The translations under genes and the position numbers were made by a program. The notes under the pieces were generated by a model. The model did not search any database. It had not been told where the DNA came from and saw nothing but the letters and a program-made list of their open reading frames with translations. From NCBI RefSeq assembly GCF_004923295.1, contig NZ_CP039634.1, forward strand, positions 2,012,001 through 2,076,000: 64,000 nucleotides of DNA, read 5' to 3'. Of this stretch, positions 44,188-52,883 are shown in pieces. The DNA is from Azospirillum sp. TSH100. GTDB taxonomy: Bacteria > Pseudomonadota > Alphaproteobacteria > Azospirillales > Azospirillaceae. Every line of letters begins with the position of its first letter. Position 1 is the stretch's first letter.

Positions 44188-45579
44188 ATGCTCCACCGCC
44201 GCCGCGCGCCGCTCCTCGCCGGTCTTGCTGCCATGTCCACCGCTCTGGTCCTGACCATGACCGGGCCGGCCGGGGCGCAGACCGGTTCCCCGCCGCCGGC
44301 CGCCGCTTCCGCCCCGTTGTCCGCCGCCTCTTCGTCCGCGGCGACACCATCCTCCGCGGATGCGTTCGCGGTGACCGGCGTCAAGGTCGACATCAACGGC
44401 AGCAACCCGACCACCGTGCGCGATCAGGCGATCCGCGAGGCGCAGGCCAAGGCCTGGGCCGAGCTGTATCGCCGTCTCGTCCCCGGCGGCGGCAACCCGC
44501 CCCGCCTGTCGGACAATGAGATCGCCAAGCTGGTCCAGGGCTTCGAGATCGACGAGGAGAAGGTGTCGGCCAGCCGCTATGTCGGCGCCATCACCGTGCG
44601 GTTCCGTCCCAATGCGGTGCGCGACGCCCTCGGCCAGAGCGGCGGTGCCGCCCAGTATGTCGAGCCGCCGGCGCGGCCCTTCGTCATCCTGCCGGTGACC
44701 CAGACCGACGGGCGCACCATCCTGTGGCAGGACCGCACCCCTTGGCGTGCGGCGTGGGAGGCCCGGCAGCCCGCCGCCTCGCTGGTGCCGTTGGTGGTGC
44801 CGGACGGCGAACTGTCCGATGCCCAGGCGATCAGCGGTGAGGACGCGGTGGCCGGCAATGCCGACGCGCTCGCCCGCATCGCCCAGGCCTACAAGGCCGG
44901 CGGAGTCGTCGTTGCCCGCACCGATCTGCCGGTGAACGGTCCCGATCCGGCGCGCGGCCTGACGGTCGACGTCACCCGCTACGGGCTGGACGGCACGCGC
45001 GACAACCAGACGGTCCAGGTGAAGAGCGGCGGCACCGCCGACGAGCTGCTGAATCGCGCCGTCGCCTCGGTCGGTACCCAGCTGGACGATTCGTGGCGGC
45101 GCGAGCACACCACCGCCACCGGGCCGGAGCAGAACACGCTGGTCCGCGTACCGCTGACCGCGGTGAATGATTGGGTGGAAACCCGCAAGCGCTTGTCCGG
45201 CGTGAACGCGGTGACTCGCACCAATCTGATGTCGATCAGCCGCAGCGAGGCGCTGATCACCCTGACCTATCGCGGCGCGCCGGAACAGCTGGCCCAGGCG
45301 CTCGCCCGGCAGGACCTGGGCTTCGCGCAGGCCACCCCGGCCACCGCCGGCTATCCGGGTGCACCGCTGCCGGTGCAGTCCGCCGACTGGCAGCTGACGC
45401 TGCTGCCGCGCGGGTCGGGTGCAGCGTCGGCTGGTGCCGTTCCAGGCTCCGCCACGCCGATGGCTACCCCGATGGCCGCTCCCACCTCGCTGGCGCCGTC
45501 GGCGCCGATTGACGGCACCACCACCATGGGGGCTCCGCCGCGCAATCTGGGTACGCTGCCGGCCAAGAGCGCGCCGTGA
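44188..45579 (+). CDS. DUF2066 domain protein with signal peptide
   Basis: The ATG at 44188 gives 463 residues with a signal peptide (cleavage after AGAQ near 31). A Ser/Ala/Pro linker is followed by the DUF2066 part: FAVTGVKVDINGSNPTTVRDQAIREAQAKAWAELYRRLVPGG and SRYVGAITVRFRPNAVRDAL. A Pro/Ala tail ends the protein. It is the first gene of the purM-divergent, coupled set DUF2066-pgsA-perM-hda, an order conserved widely in proteobacteria. Its role is unknown, perhaps at the envelope. Confidence 0.9.
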   Translation: MLHRRRAPLLAGLAAMSTALVLTMTGPAGAQTGSPPPAAASAPLSAASSSAATPSSADAFAVTGVKVDINGSNPTTVRDQAIREAQAKAWAELYRRLVPGGGNPPRLSDNEIAKLVQGFEIDEEKVSASRYVGAITVRFRPNAVRDALGQSGGAAQYVEPPARPFVILPVTQTDGRTILWQDRTPWRAAWEARQPAASLVPLVVPDGELSDAQAISGEDAVAGNADALARIAQAYKAGGVVVARTDLPVNGPDPARGLTVDVTRYGLDGTRDNQTVQVKSGGTADELLNRAVASVGTQLDDSWRREHTTATGPEQNTLVRVPLTAVNDWVETRKRLSGVNAVTRTNLMSISRSEALITLTYRGAPEQLAQALARQDLGFAQATPATAGYPGAPLPVQSADWQLTLLPRGSGAASAGAVPGSATPMATPMAAPTSLAPSAPIDGTTTMGAPPRNLGTLPAKSAP

Positions 45580-46136
45580 GCGTTCCCAACATCATTACCT
45601 TCCTGCGCATCGTGGCGGTCCCGGCCGCGATGTACATGATCCTGACCGGCCGGATGGAGTGGGCCTTCGCCCTCTTCGTCGCGGCCGGCCTGTCCGATGC
45701 GCTGGACGGTGCCATCGCCCGCATGTTCCGCGCCCGTACGGTGCTGGGCGGCTATCTCGATCCGCTGGCCGACAAGGCACTGATCGTCGGGGTGTACGTC
45801 GCGCTCGCCTGGGTCGGCACCATCCCGCTTTGGCTGGCGATGATGGTGGTCTTCCGTGACATCATGATCATCGGCGGCGTCATCCTGCTGTTCACGCTGA
45901 AGGAGACGCTGGCAATGCAGCCTCTCTACATCAGCAAGGTGAACACGGTGGTGCAGATCGCGCTGGCCGCCGCGGTGCTGGCGCCGCCGGCTTTCGGTCT
46001 GCCGGACGTCCACCTGTATGGCTGGGAACTGGTCGACCTGCTGGTGTACGCCTGTACGGTGACGACCGTGCTGTCCGGCGTGCTGTACGCGCGGCGCGGC
46101 GCCCTGCTGTTCAACCGGCTCGGTGGCGTTCCGTGA
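45576..46136 (+). CDS. CDP-alcohol phosphatidyltransferase, PgsA-like
   Basis: The GTG at 45576 overlaps the upstream stop by four bases. The 186-residue membrane protein has the signature DALDGAIARMFRARTVLGGYLDPLADKAL, the DGxxAR-x8-G-x3-D-x3-D pattern that binds CDP-diacylglycerol and metal. Five or six membrane helices are visible. Phosphatidylglycerophosphate or cardiolipin-type synthesis is likely; which of them cannot be told from the motif. It is coupled to perM by another four-base overlap. Confidence 0.9.
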   Translation: MSVPNIITFLRIVAVPAAMYMILTGRMEWAFALFVAAGLSDALDGAIARMFRARTVLGGYLDPLADKALIVGVYVALAWVGTIPLWLAMMVVFRDIMIIGGVILLFTLKETLAMQPLYISKVNTVVQIALAAAVLAPPAFGLPDVHLYGWELVDLLVYACTVTTVLSGVLYARRGALLFNRLGGVP

Positions 46137-47200
46137 CGCCGGCCAAGCAGCTCCGCTTCTGGCTGATCGGACTGGGGCTGTTCGTCCTGGCTCTTTGGCT
46201 GCTGGCGGACATGCTGCTGCCTTTCGTGGTCGGGCTGGCAATCGCCTATCTGCTCGACCCCGCGGTCGACCGTCTGGAGGCTGCGGGACTGCCACGTTGG
46301 CTCGGTACCACGGTGGTGTTGTTGGGCTTCGTCCTGGTCATGGTGCTGATGGCTCTGCTTCTGGTGCCGCTGGTGCAGGGGCAGGTGTCCCATCTGCTGG
46401 AGGTGTTGCCGACCTATGCGACCCTGGCGAAGGAGCGGCTGATCCCGGCGCTCAACCGCTTCATCCACCGCCTGCCGCACGACGACGTGGAGCGGCTGCG
46501 CGCCGCCGCCGGCAATTATGCCGGCGAGCTGGCGGGGCTGGTCGGCCGCATCGTGACACGCATCCTGTCGGGTGGGCTGGCGCTGTTCGACATCGTCACC
46601 CTGATGTTCATCACCCCTGTCGTCGCCTTCTACCTGATGCGCGATTGGGACCTGATGGTGGGCAAGGTCGATTCGTGGCTGCCGCGCCAGCATGCCGAGA
46701 CGGTGCGCGAGCAGGCCCGCGAGGTCAACGTCACCCTGTCCGGTTTCGTGCGCGGGCAGGCGACGGTCTGCGTCGTGCTCGGCGTCTTCTATGCGCTGGC
46801 GCTGTCGGCGGCGGGACTCGATTTCGGACTGGTGATCGGTCTGATGGCCGGTCTGCTGTCCTTCATCCCTTATGTCGGCACTCTGTTCGGTTTCGTTGCC
46901 AGCACCGGCCTCGCCCTTCTGCAGTTCGACGAGTTCTGGCGTGTCGCCATCGTCGTCGGCATCTTCCTGTTCGGTCAGGCGATCGAGGGCAATGTCCTGA
47001 CGCCGAAACTGGTGGGCGACAAGGTTGGGCTGCATGCGGTTTGGGTGATGTTCGCTCTGCTGGCCGGTGGCAGCCTTTTCGGATTCGTCGGCGTGCTGCT
47101 GGCGGTGCCGGTGGCGGCGGTGATCGGCGTGTTGACCCGCTTCGCATTGCGACAGTATCTCTCGAGCCCCTACTACCGCGGCACCGACGCGGAACGCTGA
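46133..47200 (+). CDS. AI-2E family (PerM-like) membrane protein
   Basis: The GTG at 46133 overlaps the upstream stop (GTGA). The 355-residue protein has about eight membrane helices, starting PAKQLRFWLIGLGLFVLALWLLADMLLPFVVGLAIAYLLDPAVDRLE, and the conserved AGLLSFIPYVGTLFG and GNVLTPKLVGDKVGLHAVWVMFALLAGGSLFGFVGVLLAVP. Members transport quorum signals or ions, but the function here is unknown. It leads into hda. Confidence 0.92.
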   Translation: MTPAKQLRFWLIGLGLFVLALWLLADMLLPFVVGLAIAYLLDPAVDRLEAAGLPRWLGTTVVLLGFVLVMVLMALLLVPLVQGQVSHLLEVLPTYATLAKERLIPALNRFIHRLPHDDVERLRAAAGNYAGELAGLVGRIVTRILSGGLALFDIVTLMFITPVVAFYLMRDWDLMVGKVDSWLPRQHAETVREQAREVNVTLSGFVRGQATVCVVLGVFYALALSAAGLDFGLVIGLMAGLLSFIPYVGTLFGFVASTGLALLQFDEFWRVAIVVGIFLFGQAIEGNVLTPKLVGDKVGLHAVWVMFALLAGGSLFGFVGVLLAVPVAAVIGVLTRFALRQYLSSPYYRGTDAER

Positions 47201-47213
47201 TGGGTGTGTCCGC

Positions 47214-47921
47214 ATGAGCTTGCCGGCGCAAATACCGCTCGACCTCGGGCACAGGACGGCGATGGGCTGCGAGGATTTCCTCGTGGCGCCCAGCAACGCC
47301 GACGCCGTTGCGTGGCTCGATCGCTGGCCGTCCTGGCCTGCCCCGGCGCTGACGCTGTTCGGCCCGGCCGGCTGTGGCAAGACCCATTTGTCCCAGGTCT
47401 GGCGCGCCCGCAGCCATGCCCTGGTGACGCGTGGCGACGCCCTCGAGTCGGGTCTCGTGCCGTCGCTGCTGGCGCCCGCCAACGCGGTCGTGGTGGAGGA
47501 TGCCGACCTCGTCGTCGGCAAGCCCGAGCGGGAAGAAGCGCTGTTCCACCTCTACAACCTCGCCCGCGAACAGCGGGGATACCTGCTTCTGCTGTCGCGC
47601 AAGGCGCCGTCGCGCTGGCGGACGAAGCTTCCCGACCTGCGGTCACGCATCAAGGGAGCGCCTGCCGTGGAGGTCCGGCCGCCGGACGATGCGCTGCTGG
47701 CTGCGGTGCTGGTCAAGCTGTTCGCCGATCGCCAGTTGCGGCCGGGGATGGAGGTCATCACCTACCTGTTGGCGCGGATGGAACGGTCGCTGGATTTTGC
47801 CCGCCGTCTGGTGGCGGCGCTGGATCATGCCTCCCTGGCCGCCCATCGCGGCGTGACCGTTCCGCTGGCCCGCGAAGTCTTATCGGATCTCCAACGATCC
47901 GGTTCCAAAACGACCCTCTGA
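47214..47921 (+). CDS. hda: DnaA-related regulatory inactivator Hda (HdaA)
   Basis: The 235-residue protein has the beta-clamp-binding motif QIPLDLG at residues 6-12, then a DnaA-type AAA domain: Walker A FGPAGCGKTHLSQVW and a Walker B-like NAVVVEDADLVVG, ending with MERSLDFARRLVAALD. With the loaded clamp it stimulates ATP hydrolysis by DnaA so that initiation occurs once per cycle. The C-terminal DNA-binding domain of DnaA is absent, as expected. Confidence 0.93.
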   Translation: MSLPAQIPLDLGHRTAMGCEDFLVAPSNADAVAWLDRWPSWPAPALTLFGPAGCGKTHLSQVWRARSHALVTRGDALESGLVPSLLAPANAVVVEDADLVVGKPEREEALFHLYNLAREQRGYLLLLSRKAPSRWRTKLPDLRSRIKGAPAVEVRPPDDALLAAVLVKLFADRQLRPGMEVITYLLARMERSLDFARRLVAALDHASLAAHRGVTVPLAREVLSDLQRSGSKTTL

Positions 47922-47943
47922 ACCTAGCAGGGAAGCGACAGTC

Positions 47944-48723
47944 ATGGATTTGGGAATCGCCGGCCGCCGTGCCATCGTCTGCGCCGCCAGCAAGGGGCTG
48001 GGCCGTGCCTGCGCCTTCGCGCTGGCCCGCGAGGGTGTGCATGTCACCCTGACCGCCCGCAGCGCCGAAGCGCTGGAGGCGACCGCCGAAGAGATTCGCA
48101 AGGCGACCGGTGTCACCGTCACCACCGCTCCCGGCGATATCTCGACCGAGGAGGGGCGGGCGGCGGCTCTCGCCGCCTGTCCGGAGCCGGACATCCTGAT
48201 CAACAATGCCGGCGGTCCGCCGCCGGGCGACTTCCACGACTGGGACCGCGAGGACTGGATCCGCGCCCTGGACGCCAACATGTTGACGCCGATCTTCCTG
48301 ATCAAGGCGACGGTCGACGGCATGATGTCTCGCGGCTTCGGGCGTGTTGTCAACATCACCTCGGCGGCGGTGAAGGCGCCGATCCCGATTCTCGGCCTGT
48401 CGAATGGTGCGCGCACCGGACTGACCGGTTTCGTTGCTGGTCTGTCGCGCCAGACGGTGAAGCACAACGTCACCATCAACAACCTGCTGCCCGGCCCGTT
48501 TGAAACCGACCGCCTGCGCAAGACGATGGAGGGGGGGGCCAAGGCCGCCGGCCGCAGCATCGACGAAGAGATGGAACTGCGCCGCAAGACGAATCCATCT
48601 GGCCGATTCGGTGATCCGGAGGAATTCGGGGCCGCCTGCGCCTTTCTTTGTGCCGCCCGGTCCGGTTTCATGACCGGCCAGAACATTCTTTTGGATGGTG
48701 GAGCCTTCCCCGGCACGCTGTGA
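47944..48723 (+). CDS. SDR family oxidoreductase with atypical catalytic site
   Basis: The 259-residue Rossmann protein has CAASKGLGRACAFALAREG (NAD(P) loop, TGxxxGxG variant), NNAGGPPPGDF and VVNITSAAV. The usual YxxxK is not present: the region reads PILGLSNGARTGLTGF, with Ser and Arg where Tyr and Lys belong. SDRs of this kind (LSN in place of Y) form a subgroup whose reaction is unclear. It is 22 bp after hda on the same strand. Confidence 0.87.
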   Translation: MDLGIAGRRAIVCAASKGLGRACAFALAREGVHVTLTARSAEALEATAEEIRKATGVTVTTAPGDISTEEGRAAALAACPEPDILINNAGGPPPGDFHDWDREDWIRALDANMLTPIFLIKATVDGMMSRGFGRVVNITSAAVKAPIPILGLSNGARTGLTGFVAGLSRQTVKHNVTINNLLPGPFETDRLRKTMEGGAKAAGRSIDEEMELRRKTNPSGRFGDPEEFGAACAFLCAARSGFMTGQNILLDGGAFPGTL

Positions 48724-48938
48724 GCCATCGAACCGGGGGTGGGAAAGCCCCCGCGTCTCAAGTTTGTCTCTCCAATTCGCAATAAAATCCGCCCATCGTC
48801 ACAGGCCATTAAGAAACGGCAAAGGGAAGGGGGCTCGGGCATCGGCTCGGGCACCCGACTCCCGGTCCGCCGGTCGGTAAACACGGCAGTGCCGTGGCGA
48901 CCGGACAACGGCTTTTGCGAGCCACTGGCACAGGAATG

Positions 48939-49427
48939 ATGAGCATGCAGCAGAGTGTGGCGGCCCCCGCGGTCTACACCGATCTTGGCCGCGTCATGGA
49001 GAGCATCACCCGGCGCTTCCTTGACGTGCTTCGGATGGAGCTGGCCCGGATCGGCGTGACCGACCTCAGCCCGACACAAGCGCTGATGCTGCTGCACATC
49101 GGCACCGAGGAACTGTCGGTCCGCGACCTGCTGGAGCGCGGCTATTATCTGGGCTCCAACGCCTCCTATAATCTGAAACACTTGGTGGAGGCGGGCTATG
49201 TCGATCGCAGCCCCTCCCAGCGCGACCGTCGGGCCGCCCGGCTCAAGCTGTCGGACCGGGGGCTGGCCACCTGCGAGGCGCTGAAGAAGCTGGAAGCGAT
49301 GCGCGCCGACAGCCTGCTGCGTACTGACAGCGACGGTGCGGATTTCGAGACCACCTACCGTACCCTGCGCCGGCTGGAGCGCGCCTGGACCGACCTGATC
49401 CGTTATGACGATGCCGATCCGGCCTGA
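48939..49427 (+). CDS. MarR-type winged-helix regulator (LdtR-like)
   Basis: I place the start at the ATG of 48939; ATGs at 48936 and 48945 are also possible (CAGGA lies at 48931). The 162-residue product has a MarR fold: VMESITRRFLDVLRMELARIGVTDLSPTQALMLLHIGTEELSVRDLLERGYYLGSNASYNLKHLVEAGYVDRSPSQRDRRAARLKLS. The length and the LERGYYLGSNASYNLKHL recognition helix fit the LdtR group of alphaproteobacteria, known for control of L,D-transpeptidase and stress genes. Its own target site is not identified here. Confidence 0.85.
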   Translation: MSMQQSVAAPAVYTDLGRVMESITRRFLDVLRMELARIGVTDLSPTQALMLLHIGTEELSVRDLLERGYYLGSNASYNLKHLVEAGYVDRSPSQRDRRAARLKLSDRGLATCEALKKLEAMRADSLLRTDSDGADFETTYRTLRRLERAWTDLIRYDDADPA

Positions 49428-49511
49428 CTGCCAGCCGCTTTTGACACGAAACTTCCGGACCTCCTGTCCGTTCGATCTGTGTCCTGAATGGAACACCTGG
49501 GCTCATAAAGG

Positions 49512-49526
49512 GAACATATAAGGAAC
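49512..49526. promoter_or_regulatory. LexA (SOS) box 1
   Basis: GAAC-ATATAAG-GAAC is an exact GAAC-N7-GAAC site, equal to GTTC-N7-GTTC on the other strand, the alphaproteobacterial LexA consensus. It is the distal one of three. Confidence 0.85.
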
Positions 49527-49538
49527 TGACCGGTTGCT

Positions 49539-49553
49539 GTTCTGCGTCCGTTC
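49539..49553. promoter_or_regulatory. LexA (SOS) box 2
   Basis: GTTC-TGCGTCC-GTTC is an exact LexA consensus site, in opposite orientation to boxes 1 and 3. The promoter of the microprotein gene is expected to overlap this area. Confidence 0.88.
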
Positions 49554-49567
49554 TGATAGCTCTATTG

Positions 49568-49582
49568 GAACAAGACGCGAAC
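49568..49582. promoter_or_regulatory. LexA (SOS) box 3
   Basis: GAAC-AAGACGC-GAAC is an exact LexA consensus site ending only 13 bases before the start codon of the microprotein. An imperfect fourth site (GTTC-GATCTGT-GTCC) is at 49470-49484. Confidence 0.88.
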
Positions 49583-49595
49583 AGTGGAGGTTGGC

Positions 49596-49694
49596 ATGTC
49601 GGTTCTGGCTTTCCTGCGTGAATGCATGACCCTCGCCTTTTTCCTGGCGGTGCTCTACGGCTGGGCGACGGTCGGGCCGATTTTGATCGGTTGA
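49596..49694 (+). CDS. 32-residue SOS-controlled membrane microprotein, SidA-like in logic
   Basis: The ATG at 49596 has GGAGG seven bases upstream. The product starts MSVLAFLRECM and continues as one hydrophobic helix (about 12-31) with a Trp and Tyr near its end. Three exact LexA boxes lie in the 84 bases upstream. This combination resembles SidA of Caulobacter, a 29-residue SOS-induced inner-membrane protein that blocks division by acting on FtsW/FtsN. Sequence homology to SidA cannot be shown for so short a peptide, so the parallel is functional logic only. It is too short for standard gene callers. Confidence 0.75.
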   Translation: MSVLAFLRECMTLAFFLAVLYGWATVGPILIG

Positions 49695-49910
49695 GGACGG
49701 TTGGGAGGCGCTGGAGGGTTTTCGGGGCGCATCCCATCGAAAGAGGTCTCTAAAGGGGGAATGCCGCGTCGGTATTATATCCGAAATCCCAGCCCACCCC
49801 GGCCGGCGCAGCGCTTACATCGGGAACACGCGGAGCCGTCCCTGGCCCATCAGAGAAGCCGAAAGGGGGCCGGTTCCGCGAACGCCGACAACGCGTGGGG
49901 ATTGGGACGG

Positions 49911-51587
49911 ATGCGGAATTTCTTTCGAAAGCGTCGTTCGACTGCGGTGGCGGACGAGCGCATGCCGGCTGCCGGCGGTGCCGACCTGGGCAGTGGTCTC
50001 GGCAATCCAGGCATCACTGGAGGCGGAGCTGGGGCCGGTCCTCTGACCGGCGGACCGGGCATGGCCGGTCCCGGTATCGGTGCGCCGGGGATGGGCAACG
50101 CCGGCGGCTTTTCCAACGCACCGGGATTCGCACGGCAGGGCGGGGTTCTTCTGCGCCCCGTGGACGGCAACATTGGTGCCGGAACTGCCGGGCGTGCCGG
50201 TTTCGAGGCGATGCGCGGCCCTGTTGCTCCGCGGTTGCCCGACATCATCGACAATGAGGCCACCGGCGACCGGCGCGGCCATATGTTCCCGCAGCCGGGC
50301 GGTCAGGATACCGACAGCGACCATGACCTGCCGCGCTTCACCATGTCGGTCAATGGCGGCTATCGCGGCGGTATGGGGGCCAATGGCGGCGCCAACGCGC
50401 CGGCCATGCTCAAGGGCCTGACGCCGGAGCTGAACGGTCTCCTGCGCGAAGCCTTCACGCCGACTCGGCCGAAGCAGCAGTTGAACGGCCTGTTCATCGG
50501 CCGTAACGACACGCTGCGCCGCATCATTTCGGCGATCGAAGAGGAGCGGGCGCACGTCATCCTCTACGGTGACCGCGGCCGCGGAAAGACCTCCGTCGCC
50601 AATGCGATCGAAAAGATCGCGGGACAGGCCGGCTATCTGTCGCTGAAGCTGACCTGCAGCGGCGAATTGAGCTTCGAGGACATCTTCAGGCACTTCCTGA
50701 AGAAGATACCGTCGACCTATTACCGCTCGGCGCTCGACAACCCATTCGCGGCGCGGCGCAACTTCGCCAGCTTCAACGAACTGCTGCCGGACGGCACCTT
50801 CAGCGTCACTGAACTGAACGAGGTGCTGGCGGGCATCCACGCCACCCACGTCCTGCTGATCCTGGACGAGTATGACCGCGTCCTGGACGAGGATTTCCGC
50901 AACAAGCTGGCGGAACTGTTCAAAAACCTGACGGACAGCTCGATCCCCGTCACCCTGCTGGTTGTCGGCGTCGCCGAGAACCTTGACCAGCTGTTGGGCA
51001 AGCATCCGTCGATCCAGCGCTCGCTGGTGCCGGTCCATCTGCCGCTGATGACTGATCAGGAGATCGGCCGGCTGATCCAGGCCGGTGCACAGAATGCCGG
51101 CATCGAGTTCGCCCCCGACGTTGTGCGGCGGATCGCCGAATTCGTGCGGGGACTGCCTTATTACGCTCAGCTTCTCGGTCTGCATGCGGCGCGCAGCGCC
51201 GTCAGCCGTGGCAGCAAACTGGTGGAGCGGCCGGATCTCGCCTATGCCGTCGCCCGCTGCCTTCAGGAGGCCGAGCGCGGCATCGTCGAGAGCTATGCCC
51301 GTGCGCTGGCCGCCGATCGCCGGGCAGAATTGGAAGATGCGCTGCTGGCGGCGGCGCTGTGTCCGGCCGATGCCTATGGCGTGTTCGATCCCAATGATCT
51401 GGCGGGTGACAGCGGCGAGCTGCCGAGCGTCGCTACGCTCGACCTGCTGAAACGCCTGACGCGGGAGGATCATGGCGGCGTTCTGGCCCCGGTGATTGAG
51501 CCCGGACTGGAGCGCTACCGCTTCCGCAATCAGATGATGCGCCAATACGTCCTGATGCGTCAGGCGAGCGAGCGCGGCCAGATCTGA
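49911..51587 (+). CDS. AAA+ ATPase with Gly-rich N-terminal region
   Basis: I choose the ATG at 49911 (558 residues, MRNFFRKRRST); an ATG at 49761 with GGGGGA adjacent would add 50 unconserved-looking residues. The first 165 residues are Gly/Pro-rich low complexity (GAGAGPLTGGPGMAGPGIGA type). The ATPase part has Walker A YGDRGRGKTSVANAIEK (about 218), Walker B HVLLILDEYDRVLD (about 313), a sensor-like LLVVGVAENLDQLLGKHPSIQRSL and a helical C-terminal domain. It resembles STAND/Orc-like ATPases acting as switches. Function is unknown. It lies 217 bp after the SOS microprotein. Confidence 0.85.
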   Translation: MRNFFRKRRSTAVADERMPAAGGADLGSGLGNPGITGGGAGAGPLTGGPGMAGPGIGAPGMGNAGGFSNAPGFARQGGVLLRPVDGNIGAGTAGRAGFEAMRGPVAPRLPDIIDNEATGDRRGHMFPQPGGQDTDSDHDLPRFTMSVNGGYRGGMGANGGANAPAMLKGLTPELNGLLREAFTPTRPKQQLNGLFIGRNDTLRRIISAIEEERAHVILYGDRGRGKTSVANAIEKIAGQAGYLSLKLTCSGELSFEDIFRHFLKKIPSTYYRSALDNPFAARRNFASFNELLPDGTFSVTELNEVLAGIHATHVLLILDEYDRVLDEDFRNKLAELFKNLTDSSIPVTLLVVGVAENLDQLLGKHPSIQRSLVPVHLPLMTDQEIGRLIQAGAQNAGIEFAPDVVRRIAEFVRGLPYYAQLLGLHAARSAVSRGSKLVERPDLAYAVARCLQEAERGIVESYARALAADRRAELEDALLAAALCPADAYGVFDPNDLAGDSGELPSVATLDLLKRLTREDHGGVLAPVIEPGLERYRFRNQMMRQYVLMRQASERGQI

Positions 51588-51612
51588 TCCATCCCCGATC
51601 AGGCCGTCCTTC

Positions 51613-51648
51613 GGCCCTTCCCCGGCGACGGGGAAGGGCCACTCTTTC
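51613..51648 (+). terminator. Intrinsic terminator after the AAA ATPase
   Basis: A perfect 11-bp stem GGCCCTTCCCC (51613-51623) with complement at 51630-51640 is followed by ACTCTTTC. It may also serve the convergent gene. Confidence 0.78.
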
Positions 51649-51678
51649 ATACCGGGTTTCCGGTAAGGTCGCGGGGCG

Positions 51679-52503
51679 TTACAGGAACGCTGCACGCCGC
51701 TGGCCACTGGCCTTCTGCCAGGACCATTCGACCACGACGCTCAGCAGCCGCTCCAGCGACGGCTTCACTTCTGCCGCCAGGGCGGGACGGAAGTGATAGG
51801 GGGCGTCCTCGTCCATATAGGTGGATTGGGTCAGCTCCAGCTGGATGGCGTGGATGTTCTCTTCCGGCTGGCCATAGCTGCGGATGATGAAGCCGCCGCG
51901 CAGTCGGCCGTTCAGTGCGGCGGAATAGCGTTCCGATGCCGAAAGGACGTTCATCAGCCGGACCACCAGCGGCTGGGCCGCGCTGCTGCCGTCACCGGTG
52001 CCCAGGTTGAAGTCGGGCAGGGTTCCATCGAAGAAGCGGGGAACGCTGCTGCGCACCGAATGGGCGTCGAACAGGATCGCGACACCGTATCGGTCGCGCA
52101 GGGCGCGCAGCTCGCTGCGAAGCTGTTCATGATAGGGACGCCAGTAGGCGCCGACCCGCCGATCGATCTCCGCAAGGTCGGGCTCCTGCCCGGGCTGGTA
52201 GATCGGTGTGCGGTCGAAGGTGGTCAGCGGACAGATCCCGGTCGGGTCCAGCCCGGGTTGCGGCACGATGCCGTCGGGATCACGATTCAGGTCCACCACG
52301 TAGCGCGAACAGAGTGCGGTCAGGAAACCGATTCCGAGTGCCGGTGCGAAGTGGTACAACCGATCCAGATGGCGGTCGACGTCGGGCTGCGCCAGTCCCG
52401 CCGGCGTCATCGTCGCGGCGATGTCCGGCGGAATCATGGTCCCGACATGCGGAATGCTGAGCAGAACCGGGGTTTCGCCCGGCTGGAAGCGGAAGGTTTC
52501 CAT
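51679..52503 (-). CDS. hutG: N-formylglutamate amidohydrolase family protein
   Basis: The ATG at 52503 gives 274 residues starting METFRFQPGETPVLLSIPHVGT. It has SIPHVGTMIPPDI, VVDLNRDPDG, FDAHSVRSS, GTLPDFNLGTGDGSSA and the end QLELTQSTYMDEDAPYHF. The metal-binding His/Asp set typical of the FGase family is visible. It hydrolyses N-formylglutamate to glutamate and formate in the five-step histidine degradation route. No other hut gene is adjacent, so another amide substrate is possible. Confidence 0.88.
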   Translation of the reverse strand: METFRFQPGETPVLLSIPHVGTMIPPDIAATMTPAGLAQPDVDRHLDRLYHFAPALGIGFLTALCSRYVVDLNRDPDGIVPQPGLDPTGICPLTTFDRTPIYQPGQEPDLAEIDRRVGAYWRPYHEQLRSELRALRDRYGVAILFDAHSVRSSVPRFFDGTLPDFNLGTGDGSSAAQPLVVRLMNVLSASERYSAALNGRLRGGFIIRSYGQPEENIHAIQLELTQSTYMDEDAPYHFRPALAAEVKPSLERLLSVVVEWSWQKASGQRRAAFL

Positions 52504-52883
52504 GGCTCGTCTCGTCATCGGAACGGCTTGCGCCGGACTGTGTGCAGTGCGGCAGGGCCAGCGATGGGACTATGAAGCGCGCTGCCGCACCCCGTCAAAC
52601 AGATTGCGTTTTTTTGAAAGGATCGGGATGCCGCGCCGACGGAAACCTGTCCTTCCGCGCCGAATCGCCTATCCCGCTGCGCTGAATTGCCGGTTGACCT
52701 TGACCTGCGCTTGCCAGAGACTTCGGCCCAATCGGCGACCGCCCGGCAGAAGGTGTCGCCCCGCACCGGACAAGACTGTTCCTTGGATTATTCCCAGGCG
52801 ACCGGACAAAAGACTTACACAATACACGGCGCCCCGATTTCGCAGCCCCGGTGACGAAGCAACGCAGCAGGGGAGAAGCGACC
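52504..52883. other. 380-bp region between hutG and Tat-type protein gene
   Basis: I found no supported gene, RNA or repeat here. The open frames crossing it are incidental. An A/T-rich GATTGCGTTTTTTTG stretch at about 52602-52616 may mark part of a promoter or terminator but has no clear hairpin. Confidence 0.35.

Noticed and set aside
49470-49484. Fourth LexA box GTTC-GATCTGT-GTCC
   Set aside because: It has one mismatch in the second half-site; kept only as a note because it may be a weak or decayed site.
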